From the NCBI GenBank assembly GCA_013399875.1, contig VXAZ01000409.1, positions 116,020-180,019 of the forward strand: a DNA stretch of 64,000 bases, read 5' to 3'. A program made the position numbers and the translations under genes. Below, piece after piece: positions 25,501 through 40,500 of the stretch. A model generated the notes under the pieces. That model was not told where the DNA came from. It was given only the letters and a program-made list of their open reading frames with translations, and made no database searches. Source of the DNA: Gymnorhina tibicen (lineage: Eukaryota > Chordata > Aves > Passeriformes > Artamidae). Within the stretch, counting starts at the first letter, position 1; every line of letters starts with the position of its first letter.

Positions 25501-28500
25501 ACTGTTTTTCAATGCTTCCTTAAGCAACGATGAGGTATACCAGCTAAAATAGTGTATGCCAGAAATCTGATTTTGCTTTGTTAGCTCTGGTGCATTTTTT
25601 CTCTTAGTAAGAAAAGCATTTAGTAAGGTATTTGTAATAAGTTTTATAATAGTGCTTAAAGGTCCTGTCCGTGCTCTAGGATATCACTGTAATAGGCACT
25701 CTGTGGAGGGAGTAAAAGACTTCCTGAAACATGCATTAGAGTAAATACTTGCAATGGGAGAATGGTAGAGAAATAAAAAGAAACAGTGAGACGGTATTAA
25801 GCAGTAGAACAGTGGTGGCTTTAGCAGCTAACAGGCCTAACCTCCAATTTTACCTTTATTGAATGCTGTCTTTATAGGTGATACTTAGATTACATTTTTT
25901 ACAGGTATTAATTTTGACAATAAAGTTAATGAAGTTTCAGATGTATGAACTGCTTGTAAACCCCTTCAGAAATTTAATCTCTCACTTAAATTGGTAAGAG
26001 CAGCTTAAAACACCCAAAACAGCTGAAAACTAAGGTAGGAATTCCACACAGAATGACATGTTGCCTCTACCATGCAATCCTAAACCATAATTTTACTACT
26101 AATTGTTACTGATAAAAACATCAAAACAAAAACTTTCTCCATAACACAGATTAGGTTTTTATCTATGAAATGGGTAGAATTTGCTTATAGGAAAATAAAA
26201 ATGTTAGGTGGCCTCTAGACTTCATTCATGCTTGCAACTTTTGTACTTCTGAATTCATATTTATCACTCAAAGTACCTTCCCAGGGCATGTGGGTACATC
26301 TCTTATTTCCCAGACCAAGCCCTCAGCTGTGGCATGCTTATTTCTTTACAGTCTGACCACATGCCTTATATCTTCAACCTAACTTAACTTTTGGCTGGTT
26401 TTCCTTACTTTCCACAACATATCTCAGCTCCAGAAATTGGGTTGGAAGCTATTTGATTTATTTTCCCCCATGAAACTGGGACAATAACATACATCATCAT
26501 TCATTTCAGGAACCCTGCCACAGCTCTGTGTTAAAATACTGACTTCTGAGTGCAAGTAATGGCATAAACCTTAGGAGCAGAATAGTGTTTCACTGATTTG
26601 TAGCTTCACCATCTCCCCATGTTAATAGATAAAAGATAGTTACTTGGAGGCTTCTCACTGTCTGTGTACATGCAAGGGCAGGAATAACTTGTCTTCAGAA
26701 CTTCTCCTGTAGTATAAGCTTAAAAACCATTGCATTCCCTGCATCTGACTTATTTTTCCAATAATAATAAAGAATGTAGCTTGCTTTATTTTTAGAAACG
26801 CCATCGTTGTACATTTATGGTCAACTCTCATGGTGTTAGGAAACTTATTACTATGCTAAACAGGATCACAAGTACTTGAGAAACCAAACCAGTGTTTTAT
26901 CTGTGGCATAGGATAAAGAACAAAATTTGACAGGTGTATATTCACATCTAAGTTTCTAATAGTGAGAAATATTTGGGCAATGAAATCATGCTGACTTTAA
27001 ACAAACCTTGTTTTCCGTTCCAAAGGGTTTGACGTTATTAGTTAGACTCAATCATAATCCCCTCTTGGAACTACACGGACTTTACAGGGAAGAAATGGAA
27101 CAAGATGATCTTGGTTATGTAACTTGTGGTAAGATTATGGAGAGCTTACTTGTTTGCCATATTTTTTTTTCAGTTGACTTTAAGCCTCATGCCAGCATGG
27201 ACACAGTCCATCACATGTTACTCTTTGGATGTAATGAACCTTCCTCTACTGAAAATTACTGGTAAGAGCTGCTTCTTGCTTTTGTTATTAATCGACTCTT
27301 TTTTGGTGTTAATTGCTTTCATATAAACCTTTTCTGGTGTCAAAATTTCTTGGAAAAGTAGGAAAATTTGGAATGAAGAAGAAATGTATAACAATCTAGT
27401 TTTTCCACACTTAAAGTGTTTGGTTTTTTTATTTTTAACCAACTCCTCCATTTTCTTCATGACTAATTGACTGTCTTCAAGGAGGCGGCAGGAGCTGTAG
27501 TAAACAGTGTGTCACTTAATACCAAGAAATCTAATCTTCACCTATAGTTGGCTGGTCTTCTCTGTATGAAGTCATGTAGCAGGTGTTCAGAATCAAACTG
27601 AATGAAGGATAAGCTGAAGAAGCTTATCAAGTGGTTTGGTAGTTGACTTGCCCTTCAAAATAACTAAGCAGTGAGAGAAGAGGGAAACACCCAATGCCAC
27701 TAAAATAGGTGTGTGGAGGCAAACTGAAGAGAATATGAAGGTGGGGTGGAAGTTAATTGTCTGTCCAATAATTTTGCAAATTTTCTGTAGGTTTTCAAGA
27801 GAGCAGATGAGGTATTTTTGCTGATGCTGCAAAGGTTATATGAATTATTCTGAACTGTAGAACAATTTTAATATAGGTGATCTGATAGAGTTATATAATC
27901 ATAATTTATCTTTTAAGTATTTACCAAAAAGGTAACTAGAACTGGAATTTAAAACTAAAAGTATGGTATAGTATATTTCCAGGAAAAATACCCCAAAACA
28001 TTTTGAATGCCTGTTTTGGGGAGATGATTTGATTAATATTTTAAACATACACAACAAATTTTCCTCAAAAGTCTTATCTCCTGTTTACGCATCAACCAAC
28101 AGTTCTAATATTGAAAATGTTGTAATCTTGCATAGTCGTGCAAGAAAAGCAGATGCTTAAGTTCAGACCAAAGTAAAACTGAAAGCACAGAATTTCTATT
28201 AATTTCTTTTCCCAGCAGACAGCTTTTCTGTGTTCTTTTATTGTATCTTATATGATAGAATATACTTGAATACTTTAATGTGAACAATACACCAACATAA
28301 AACTTCTCCATTCTGGCCTTTTTAAAACAGGCGAGCATCCTAATTAAAACTGAGTAGATTATACTTGGAGCTTGTGCTGTTTTCCTATTTCTGGAAGTAG
28401 TTTTATTAGAGCCTTGGAATAATTTGTACAGGATACATCTATGTTGTTACAGATTGATCAGGATCTTGTGTTGAGATGAAGTTATGAGACAATGCCCAAG

Positions 28501-31500
28501 TCACATCTAACTGATGTTCTGAGCTTGTAGAAGAGAGGGATGCAAAGCCAAACAACAAAGTTCTTCGAAACTGAATCAGACTCAAATTCCTGTTTTGAGT
28601 CTAGGGTTCAGGTAGTTTGAGTTCCCTGGCTGTACCTTCACTCTTCCCAGCAGAAGACTGACCAATGACAACCTGTGCAGCGTGGCAGCTAATGTTGCTT
28701 TTGTTCTTGATTGCTGTAGTTAACACATACCTGTCAAACGACAAAATACTTACTTAGTTGTGGTGGGTTGAGCTTGGCTAGACACCAGATTCCCACCAAG
28801 CTGCTCTATCCCTCCACTCCTCAGCAGGATGGGAAAAAACTCATGAGTCAAAATAAAGGCAGTTTAATAAAGCAAAAGCAAAGGTTGTGTAGAAGCAGAA
28901 GAAAACAAAGTATTTTATTCTCTACTTCCCATCACCAAGCCACTTCCCAGGAAGCAGACTTCAGCACAAGTAATGGTTGCTCTGGAAGACAAATGTCATA
29001 AATAACAAATACGTGTATGTGTATCCCCACCCCTTTTCTCCTCTCTTCTGCCTTTTATTGTTGAGTGGATATAATATGGTATGGAACATCCCTTTGGTCA
29101 GTTTGGGTCAGCTGGCCTGGCTGTGGCCTCTACTAAGACCTTTCCCAAACACTGGTGTGTTAGCAACACCTTTCTAGCTCCTCATGTAAAGCCCAGCACC
29201 ATGAGGGTTGCTGTGGGGAAGATGAACTCCATCTTAGCCAGACCAATACATTAGTGTTGTGTTTAAATCTGCTATTTCCAGTTTTTCATATGCAGGTTTT
29301 GATTAGATCTTGCTATTTTTTTCATGTGTAGTTTCTGAGGTTTTGTGTTTGCTTTGCATTCTCAAAATGAAAGCTCTTCATTCACTGTCTCATCATTTCT
29401 CATCACGTTTTGCAGCAGTTTGCAGCTTTTTATCTTGCTCTGCCCACAGTTATTTGCAAGGCTAGAAAGATGATCATGTGTTTTCTACATAAAATAGTAG
29501 TCTAAGAGTGCTAGAGACTTCTAACCTAATTCTGTTAAAGTAGTTCTGATGACTGTGTGTTATTGGTCTTTGTTATTTATTTTGTTTGGTTATTTGCTGT
29601 TACTTTTGTTACCTGAAGGCTAGCAAGTGATGACTTCTCTTGCTCTTCCATCTAGTAGGGAAAGAATGGTTGTTTGAGCAGACCACTGTAAGACTTGTTT
29701 AGCTAGGATCCTTCCCTTACTTTTTACATGGTCAACATTTTTACAGAGCCAGCTTTTGTTAAATTAAGGCATGCCACATAGATTTTTTTTTTTTCTCTCT
29801 TCTAGTTTCTTTTTCAAAGTTCTGGTCATATTAGTAACATATGCTTTTTCAAGTCAAGAGCTACTTCTCATACCATCATGATGTGGATTAGCTCTATTAT
29901 GGAAAAATAGGCTGTTAGGAACATTGAGAATGCAAGGTCCAAATTAATTTTCCTGAGGTGTGAAGTTTCATTCAGGCCAGTTTTGAGTGGGGAGGCATGA
30001 GAAGCATCCAGATGACTCTGTTGGGATTAGCAGCCCTTTGGCCATAGCAGCACTAAGCCAAAATCTGTGATGCCCATCTGGCCTGCTGCCTCTTGTAGTG
30101 ATTTGAGACTATTCCTGCAAATGTCCCTGGCCTTTCGAAAGGCTGTCAAATTGTGTGGAACCTGCGCTGGTTTCAACGTTCACTGCAACACTGGTAGAAT
30201 CTTTACCTGAACAAATGCTAAATGTTGTTCTCCCTTCTTGAAATACACAGGCCTTTCCACAGGAAAAAAAAATGTAGTTTCCCAGGGCTCATTGCCTCAG
30301 GTGTTGCTCAGTGCACTAAAAAAATGGTGTAGCTGCTTCTGTTCCTTGATCATAATTAATCTAAAAACAGTTCAACCACAATGACAAGTTTTGCCTGAGC
30401 TGACAAATTGTGTTGAAATTGAAGTAACATGCCTGAACTGATTGATCAAAAGTTCAGATTCTCTGTAGATAATCAGGAATGCACTTGAATGCTTTAAAAG
30501 AAAATGTTGAATTATTCAGAACTTGTGAGTCTCCTGGCAAGTCAGGTCTTGCGCTGCGTCAAACCTAACGCTGGAATAAACTCTTGTGAATGAGCTGATT
30601 CATAGACAGAGCCTTTATTTTGAGATCAGACAGGGCAACTTTATATAGTTAACTAATGCAAACAAATGTATAAGTACAGGCCGTAGATGACCACCCAGTA
30701 ATTCCTCAATCAGACTAGGAAAGAATGGTTCTGGAAACCCTTGACATCAATAGTTCAGTAGAGGTTGCAAAAGATGTCATGACTGGTTCAGTGAAGGACT
30801 TTTATTTCACTGCATGGGGGAGAGTGGGGACAGTAGAAAGAATTGTATTTTTGGGTGTAGTTTCTTTCCATTGCCACTGCCTCAGAATGTTCTGCAACAT
30901 TCAAGAGTTAAAATGATGATTTGTCTGACTCAGTCACCTCAACTACCCTTTTTTTAAAGTCTTGGTTAGTGCTGAGGAGTACAGTATAATAGAGAAAGAA
31001 ATAAAAGCAGTTATTTGTTACCATAACCAATGCGAATGTGCTAAAGGGATAGCCAAATACTGGTCTTGCTGGTAACAGTGAAATATTTTACTTTCAGTCT
31101 AGGTAATCAGTCAAAACCCCAGTGCCATTAATAAAAACAGTTCTTGAGCTCACCCAAGACTGGGAGAATGCCTTTGGGAAGTCCAGGACAGTTTGCAAAA
31201 AATGCAAAGATCCCAGAAGAAGTCAGTAAGCTCTTCCCTATCCCCCTGAATCCCAAATTTTGAGTCAAAATCAGTTTTTAGATCAATACTGTATAATATG
31301 CAGCTGTAGTCCATTTTTAAGTTACTCTGTGTCACTCATTCTGTTTAGAATCTCATTTTTTGTATGTAAAGAAGCTATGACTTTCAGTGATTTTTTTTGT
31401 TTGTTGAATTTATACTTTTTACTAGCTCCCTGCTTTTCAATCTGTTTATCGTATTGCCTCTTCCTTGCAATCTCCTCTAGGTTTGTTTTTTTCTGAAAAC

Positions 31501-34500
31501 TTGGTGTTTCAAGATTACCATTGATGGCTAAATGAGAGGGTTGACCATTTTTTAAACAAAATGAAACAACAGTGTCTGCATTTCGTCTTTGTCCCCTGCA
31601 ATCTTCCCCCTCCATTCTGGTAGCATCTCAGGAAGAAAATTTGAAACAGCCTGCACAGGGTTTTTTCCAAATTAACGTGTTCTTAGAAATACTGGGGTAT
31701 AAATAAAGACTGTATGGCCCAAAGTGTGGTGATAAAGCTGTGTCTATGCTTACAGTTCCTTCTGGCATTCCTCCTAAACAATCTCTTCACCATATTTCCA
31801 AATTGTGCAGCTCAATACCTGGTTAGATCCTTGAAGTCTCTTGGATCCTTGTATACTAGCAGTGGGAAGCTGCATAGTTTTCAGCTGCAGCTGCATCCAT
31901 CAAAACATTTCACTTATTCTGAAATAAGTTTTGTTTGTCCTTTGGGACCTGGGTGTGTTTGAAGGGGAAGGTGACCAAACTGTTAGTTATGAAGGTCTAG
32001 ATATTAATGTTGTGAGTGTAACTACTAAAAAAGAAGCGGCATGTTCCCTTTTCTCTTTATACTCTCATGATTATGGCAAAGCTGTCAGTCAGAAATAAAT
32101 ACAGTAGCTAGGCTGCAATAAGGCTCACTGGGATCAAAGAAATGCATAATGTCCTGCTGAGGTGGTTTGATACACATGCCAGAAGAGCTGGTTATCTCTG
32201 AGAAGAGATACCTGGAAAGCATCATTGTCGTTTGCACATACGGCTCAGCTGTCCTCAGCAGAAACATGATTGAGCCTGCCCCTGCTAGATGTCCTGGTCT
32301 TTTGTGCGCTTATGCTCTTCCTCACACTGTGTGGCACTCTGTTTTCCCCAGAACTTCAGGTGACTGAAACCATGACTTACATATACAAATGTTTTCCCAG
32401 GTGTCATTTTGCAAGCAGTGATAAACAGAGCAGGGGCTGTACCATTTTGGTTTAGAATGAAACATTGGCATGGGTGCCAACCTTCATTGCATCTGGCTTG
32501 GGACAATTGATGTAGTCTGAATAGTTTCAGGGTGAGGCTTTCTAAAAGTCATAGCTGTGTATGCTGCACCTATGGAAGGACTTCTACACTCTCTGCTTAG
32601 GGCCATGGGTGCTTTGCCATTGGAAGAAAGTACAAATACACCCTCTAAATAAACCTTTTCCCTAATTCAGGATCAAGAGAGAGAAGTGCATTCTAGGTGG
32701 GTGTTTGGAAAGTTTCTTAGGGTTCCTTGTTTGATTATCCATGTATATCATCGTGCAGCCTATACCCACATATGGCAGTCAGTGCCTTCTTGGATGTGAT
32801 CCAGGTACATTGTGCTGTCTGTAGGACTGTGTCTGGCTTTTTACAGATTTGGTAGTGTCTCTGCCTCAGCTTTACCAGTTCTTGCAGATTTAAGGTGTCT
32901 AGAATTTATCAGTCTTCAGGAGTCTTTCATTCTTCACCCTCAGTGTCCCCTGCAAGGTGCTAGCTGCAGAAGCTAGGGACTCAAGCTCTCAGTTACTGTA
33001 AATATTTGTGACTTGTTTGTGGCCTGTTAGTTGGCAAACTCTTCTTTTTTCTTTTTGTTTTCCCTTGGGTTTTTGGTTTGCATTCTTTTGGTTTGTTTGT
33101 TTGGGATTTTTTTGATGATTGTTTCTTTTGTGTGTGTACGTGTGTGATTTTTCTATTTTGAAAAACAAGAAATCCTGCAGTGGAATAAAAATTAAAATAA
33201 AGCAATGAGCTTGCATTAAGTACAGCGAAGAGCATGAGTGCCTCCTATCTGTTGGTTCATATACAGCCTCCTGTCACTTTTTTGGACTATTTTAAAATGA
33301 ATTTTAAGTAACCAATTTTATGTTAAAGCTTTGATGTCTCGTGGGGTCTTTTTCTCTGCTTTGTGCCTGAGTCCTGTCGTGTGTAAATGTAGCAGCCATT
33401 GTCATTTTGTATCACTTGAGTCAATAATCTGACTAACTAGAAATTTTCATACAGTTCATTACCATAAAAGGTTTCTTTTTTTTTCCATCACTGGTTAACA
33501 GGCTGACGGGGCCCAGCAGAACTGTCTAACACTGCCTTTAGGTGAAGGGAGGGAAATAAAAGAAGGTGGAACATCTCTACCAGTGTCTCTGAAAGCACTC
33601 TACATTAAAAGAACTCTGTTTAATCAGCATACATTCAAAAACATCTTCATAGATCTTAAAATGAGTGGTTTTGCATGTAACTCACCTGCTGTTTTCTGAT
33701 TTCAGAATTTTAAAAATAATATTCCCTTTTCTTTCTTCATACTTTTAGGGACTGTGATGAAGGAACATGCAAAGATAAATCTAACATTTTGTATGCTTGG
33801 GCAAGAAATGCTCCACCCACCAGGCTGCCCAAAGGTATTGGCCCTTTAATATGGAGTTCTTGTGTGCAGGGGCAGGGGAAAAAGGAGGACATGGAAGTAA
33901 GCACCTGTCATATCTGAGAACATCCTATAGTATTTTCATTATGTCTAACTGATAGAAACTGTATAAACATCAACCTCATTAACTATGAAATGTATTATGC
34001 TAGCTAATATACTTCCGGGTTTTCGTCATTCTGTTTGCTATACCATTTTGGGTTTCTGTAGTGGTAAAAAAGGCTGAGGGAGTGATAACCATCATAATAT
34101 GATGTTTATTATTATATAGCATTAATCTTGCATTTCCTACTCTATGTTACTAGAAGGTTACCATTTATGTATCTTTCAGTAGCACACAAATGACATTAAA
34201 ATATTTTTGTTTGTTTGGGAAAGCACAGACAAGGTCAATCTAAACATTGAAGTTTTTCTGTTTAAAGTATACATTGACAATTTAATGTGTTTTTCATTTT
34301 TTAATGCTTTGATGCAGTTGAGTGACATGCTTGTATACCCATTTTCTTGCATGATAGAAAACTCTGCTGAATTAAATTAAAACATTTTAAGCTACTTAGA
34401 GTGGTATGTCTGGAAAACAGGGAGAAGTGCTTCTTTGTAATAACCACTAACCGTCTTAGAAATATCTACCATCTGTACAGCCTCAATCTGAAAATACCTT

Positions 34501-37500
34501 GAATTCTAAGTATTTTTTCTTTAATCTTTTGCTGCCCATTTTCATAGCCAGGAGCAGTATCATGAAAGTATTTTTTTTACACACTTAACAACATGAATGT
34601 TACTTGATTTGGTTATCAGAATGTCAAGTTTAAAAAAATTGTTACGTGGAGGATTCTATAGAAGTTTTGTACTTGGAGAATTCTGTGGAAGTTTTGCTGT
34701 TAAACCCCAGCTAGCAATTATTTTCTTGTTGGTAAGCTGTGCAAAAATACAAGGTTTGTAGGGAGTATTCATAAAGATGCCTGATTTGTGCACAGAGAGG
34801 CTGCAGTCCCATTTATAAGTTGTCTTTGCCTATTACTGTGAGATTCTCTGACTAAATATGAAGAAATTGCTTTCTCTGCTTCTTTTGAAAAGTGTTCATT
34901 GTAGAATTGGTTTAGAGAAATCCCTTTTGGTGATGGTGATAACTTGCAATTTCATTATTTCAAGCTTCTCTATTGCATTTTGTGCCTGTGCTTGCTTCTC
35001 TCATCAAGTAACATAGCTGCATAATTTCCTCAAGATTTTTCTGCATATAATATTAATTTAAATCTAAAAATATTTTACTGCAGACCTTTTTGTCATATCA
35101 TTCTCACTGTCTTCTTAATAAGTTAGTATTAATTAGTTTGTATCACGCAGAGGTTGTATGAGAAATGAAAGTTCCACCAAATCCTACATGGATGACAAAA
35201 CTTTATTTTTAATTGAATTTTTATAAAATCTGTATTGATGTTCTTTGATTGAGGGAGTTCTCTGCATAAAGCAGATACCTATTAATTATTAATTAAGTTA
35301 TGATCCTAGCTTCTTAGTCTGTTGGGATCATGTGCTGGTGGTTATCCTGGGTTTAAGGACAAAGTTTTCTTCAATGGTGTCTGAAATTTTCTACCCCTTC
35401 ACTCTTAGCCATTAAAGTGATTAGTATTTTTTTATATGGTCAGTGATGGTGAATCATTTTACATTTTATTGTTTCTGAAAACAATGCATTTTCTTTTTTC
35501 TTAGGTGTTGGATTCAGGGTTGGAGGACAAACGGGTAGCAGATACTTTGTTCTCCAGGTACACTATGGAGATGTTAGTGCATTTAGAGGTACGCATTTTG
35601 GAAATTTGCTCTGTAAGTTGTATCAGCTACAGCATCAAAAATATTTACCTGTAGAAAATAATTTTTCTTTTAGTTCCATTTGCAAAGATCAGGGGGCATA
35701 TTTGTAATACAGTTTGTATATTAACTTGATTTAACTTTTATAAACTTGATTTATCGCTATAAATATTTGAAAGGTGAACACCTTTTTTTTCTTCAAAAAA
35801 TGTGGAGCAAACGACTTAAAGTAATCAAGAAGCAGATTAATAATTTTAATTTTAGGGAGAAACTTGGGGTTTCCATGTATAATTCAGTGTTTTCTTTAAT
35901 GAAGTTGAAGCAAATAGGTGTAAACACACTTAACCTGTCATCTTACTTGAATAGATTGTGAATAGATTATATTCACTGGCCAGTCAGACACAGTATTTGT
36001 GTTTGGAAAAAATGTAACTCATGGAGACAGTGTCCTTTTGTTTATTTGTTTGGCTTGGTTTTTTGGGTTTTTTTTAAGATGAAACACTCATTTCAAGCAT
36101 ACCGATATGCTTATTCCTGTCATTGAATGTTTCACAGGATCACATAATGGTTGAGGTTGAAACAAACCTTTGGAAGTGATCTGGTCCATGCCCTCCCTGC
36201 TCAAGCAGGGCCACCTGCAGCCTGTTGTCCAGGCCCATGTCCAGGTATATTCAAGGGTAGAAACAGGCAAACTCTGCCAGTGCTCAGTCACCCACACAGT
36301 GAAAAAATTTCCTTATGTTCAGGGGGAGCCTCCCATGTTTCAGTGTGAGCCCATCACCTCTGATCCTGCCACTGAGCACCACTGAGAAGAGCCTGGCTCC
36401 CTCTTCTTTGCACATTCCCTCCAGATCCTTCTTTTCTTTAGGCTGAACAGTGCCAGGTCTCTCAGCCTTTTCTCACAGGAGAGATGCTCCAGTCTCTTCA
36501 TAATCTTTGTGGCCCTTTGCTGGACACTATCCATGTCTTTTTCACACTGGGGAGCCCAGCACTGGACACAGAACTCCAGGTGTGGCCTCACCAGTGCTGA
36601 GCAGAGGGGAAGGATCCCCTTTACTGACCTGCTGGCCCTGCTTTGGCTGATGCAGCACAAAGCACCATCTGCCTTCTTCGCAGCAAGGGCACATGGCCCG
36701 CTCATGCTCAGCCTGAGGACCCCCAGGTCCTTTGCTGACAAGCTGCTTCCCAGCCTGTTGGTGCNAATTGCTGAGGGTGCACATCCCCATCATCCAGGTC
36801 ATTAATGAAGATGTTGAACAGGACTGGAGCCAGTATTGATTCTTGGGCTATACCACTAGTTGCCATCCTCCAACTAAACAACCATTCAGCCAATGTTCAG
36901 TCCACGTCGCTCATCCAGACCATATGTTATGAGCTGGGATTTGGGAAATTTGAATTTCATTAATGCACATTGACACATTGGTGATCTGATTTTTGCTGAT
37001 TATTTAATTAATAATTTGTTTATAGATCATGTTGTACTTTTTTCTTTAAACCTGAAATGCCTTGTTCAGACACCTTTGAGGTACATCTTTTCTTGCTTTT
37101 ATTCTGTAAATCACATCCTGTGTAGAGTTTTTGGGTTACAGCCTCTGTGGTCATCAAGAGCAAAAAACGTGTGGATTGTCATTCTCAAATCCATAACACA
37201 CTACTGCTGTAGGATTTAAACAAGAATGTGAAGATCCCCATGGCCTAAGTGATAATAAAATGTTGGACTTGAAAGAAGAGAAAGCTGAATAAGAACAAAA
37301 AAACTTATGGGAGGAATATGCATTACAACAGTAGGTCAAGCTGTGCCTATGGCCTCTTTGTCCTTCTGTGGTATCATGATAAATGATCCACAGATTCTAC
37401 TTGGTTTCGAATTGAGAAGTTAGCAGGTAGGTTCAGCTTCCCAGTGCCATGCAACCTCTCTTCTGTGCATCTCTGGCAAGGTTTGGGCAATACTTAGCTA

Positions 37501-40500
37501 GAATCTTAAGCAACACTGCCTGAAGCAGAAGGTATGGTTTCTACCATGACATGAAGATATAATATGGCTTAATGGCAATATTGGTAGAGGAGGAGGAAGG
37601 AATAAACTGGGTGTGCCAGCACTGTTTGAATGGAGCATATATGCAAATGTGCACAACTGAAGTTGAAAGAATTGATTTTCAGATGGACCCTTACAACCCA
37701 TGGGATTCTGTGCCTGCTAAAATCCTGAATAATTGAAGTAGCAAACCACTAAAGAGAGCATATTCATTGGCAGCCTGCTCTTCTTTATTGCTTGGGGACA
37801 TTGAGAGTTCTCACTGTTCATTTTCACTCTTAAGTATAATATATGAGTATGTAGTTATTTAAAAAAGAAGCAAATGAAATTAGTAGCCTTCATGGCACAT
37901 TTGTTGAGAATGTCTTTGGAAATTTTTAATAACTCGACTTGTTAGTCAAAGCTTCTACTCAAAAACCCACTTGCATACTTAGAGAAACTGCAGTGAAAGA
38001 AATCATCACCTGAAATTAAAACATAATTTTATACCCCCAACAGACCCTCTGCAGTAGACTTTCTTATTTTTTGCCTAGAATATATGTGCAGGACTTAGAA
38101 GTGCCATAGATATAAGCCTGCAAAATTATGGAAGTTTAAGAAATGTAGACTGATAGGATTATGATGTAGGAGATGATACCAGTGTCACGAGTATCATCCA
38201 TATTTCAGTGTTTTTTGCTTGGTAGTCTCTGATCTTATTTTTAAAGTAAAAAATAATCTGCCTTTTCTGCTGTTTGTGAGAAAAAGTGTTTTTAATGTTA
38301 CCTACCTGTGAAAGTAGAGAAAAATGTAATTTAAATCTAATAAAATATCCTAAACCTTCATAGTAGTGTTCAAAGATGTTTAATGCATAATCTTCAACTA
38401 CTGTCACAAGTATTTTTAAGTTTTGGGAATAACCTAAAGGTATTTTTCTTGTAATGAGATATCTGTTGATAACCGTAGCTCATCAAAGCATAAGAATACA
38501 GTCCCTGAAGTTTGTATGTAAGCACATGCAGTTGCTGCAATTTAGAACAGAGGATTCTGTTGCAGAATACAGAAATGGTGAAATGTGCTCAGTTAACTTG
38601 TTAAATTCGTTCAGTAGTACATCAAAGATTCCAAATTCTTCAGAGTTCTGACTTACAAGTAATTGCAAATATAAAAATTTGACTTGCGGTAGTAGTTATT
38701 TATATATCAGCACCCGATTCTATTTCCTATTGTTGCCTTTCCCTGGGCTTAGAATTAAAAGCCGAACATGGTTGGAGGGGAAAAAAGGGTTTTACCTCTG
38801 TATTCAAGGATCCTTTGGTGCATCGCATCCAGGTAGAAAGCACCCCTGAATGCACACCGAGAATGCACATCCGAAAGATGCCCACCAGGATGTCCACCCA
38901 CCCCAAGAATGCACCAGGGTGCCCCCCCCGAACAATGCACACACACGATGATTTCACGTATATAGTTATAGACCTTGCACATGAGCACGTCTATCAAAGA
39001 TTCCCCAGTGAGAGGCTCACAAGAAGGCCCCGTCCTGAGGAACCTTCCCCCTGGACGGGTCTATCTTGGTTTACAGAATGTGTTCTGGAGAGGACCTTGG
39101 TGTCTGGGGCTTTCTGACCCAACTGCAAGGCTTCCAAGATGTTTGGTCTCTGGCTTAACAGAACTTTGGGTCTAAGCTCGTTATCAGACTTAGGGAATTA
39201 CAAGTATATGGGCTAAAAGCGCTAAGGATACATGCAAAGCTGTATGAAAGGGTATATGAGAGGGGTATATGAAAAAGCAAAAAATCATCATGGCATCACT
39301 ATCAGTTCTGGGGGGAAAAATGCCATCGTTAAAATCATCAACTCTCATGTTCAACTCATTCTAAAAAGAATATTTTTCATTTCATTAAACAGGTATTAAA
39401 TGAATGCTGCTTTCCATCCCTTCTTACCTATAATCCTGAGCTAAGAATTCATATTTAGATACACATTCTATGCTCGGATAACAAAATAAAACTTATTGTA
39501 CCTTGTCTAAAGTAAACATATTAAAATTTAAGCTGGAGAACCAAAAATACATTCTACAAAAAATGTGTAAAGAGCCATCTTAGAAAAATATTAATTTATC
39601 TATTTCATTTTCTTTGCTTTCTATATTGTAAAAGCAAAAATTATTGTGGAGGTGTGCCTGATAGTGCGTACAGTTATGTAACAATTAAAAAGTTGTCAGA
39701 AATTTGTCTGCCTTTTTATATATTCGTAAGTGTTTAGAGTTCAGATTCAAATTAAAGTAAATCTAGACATCTTTAGGACTGTAAAGGGACTCAGTTAGCT
39801 TTGAACTTAGGCTGTAGGGATATGCAGTGCAGTTGTCACCCTGGTCTTGTTTTATTTTTCTATGTAAGCACCTCTGAATCTGAATTTTTAAGAATTTTTT
39901 CTTATCCCTAGAATGGTTTTTTTTTCCTTCCCTTCATGTAACAAAGACTAATGCTGTTTCCAATCTGCCATATTGTTATCTTAGTCCTTTCCAGCACGTG
40001 TAAGAATATAATTGTTATCCCCAAGAATCAAAGTGTTTAAAAGTTATCAATGATAGGTCTTCTAGGTGTTCTGTATGGAAGGTTTTCATATTCTGTCATT
40101 TGTATGTGTGCAACTGTTGCATTGTTTGAAGCAATTTATAATTTTATGTCAATATATTTGGAGCAAATTTATGGGGAATTCTTGGATCTTTGTTCAGCTT
40201 TGGGGTTTTTTTTCATTCCCTTTCCTGTTCTCTCTCTTTTGTCGCACAATGAACAATATTTTATTCTCAGCTTCTTCTTTTAACCCACACCTTTTACTGA
40301 TTTATTTCTCCCTGCTATCACCCCCTGCAAGAATTATGCTACCCACATTACATATAATAACATAGATGTACCTGCTTTTCTGAGTGGGGTGTAGGGTTCT
40401 TAGTGTTGTCTTAGGGTTTGGTTTTTTTGGTTGGGGAGAGTAATTAGTTTTGGCCACCAAGCTAGTAAATCTTAAAAAGATCTGCTTCTGCATAAGCATG

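Larger units (their letters stand above)
20176..27173 (+). other. PAM intron 4
   Basis: A 7-kb intron. It carries a 3-base N gap at 20567-20569 within a poly-T/poly-A tract, a solo LTR at 23930-24512 and an internally deleted CR1 at 25013-25307. A 148-codon open frame at 22794-23240 resembles no protein I know. The rest (20180-22790, 25310-27170) is AT-rich with nothing I recognise. Confidence 0.9.
27262..33748 (+). other. PAM intron 5
   Basis: A 6.5-kb intron. The clearest element is the solo LTR at 28759-29250; a weaker LTR-like stretch lies at about 30526-30720. A T/G-rich low-complexity tract occupies about 33040-33150. I see nothing else recognisable in 27262-28755, 29260-30520 or 30730-33740. 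Confidence 0.9.

Noticed and set aside
36340..36741. 133-codon minus-strand open frame as a gene
   Set aside because: It contains the CR1 ORF2 C-terminal signature ([16 protein letters not shown]) and is a fragment of a dead LINE.
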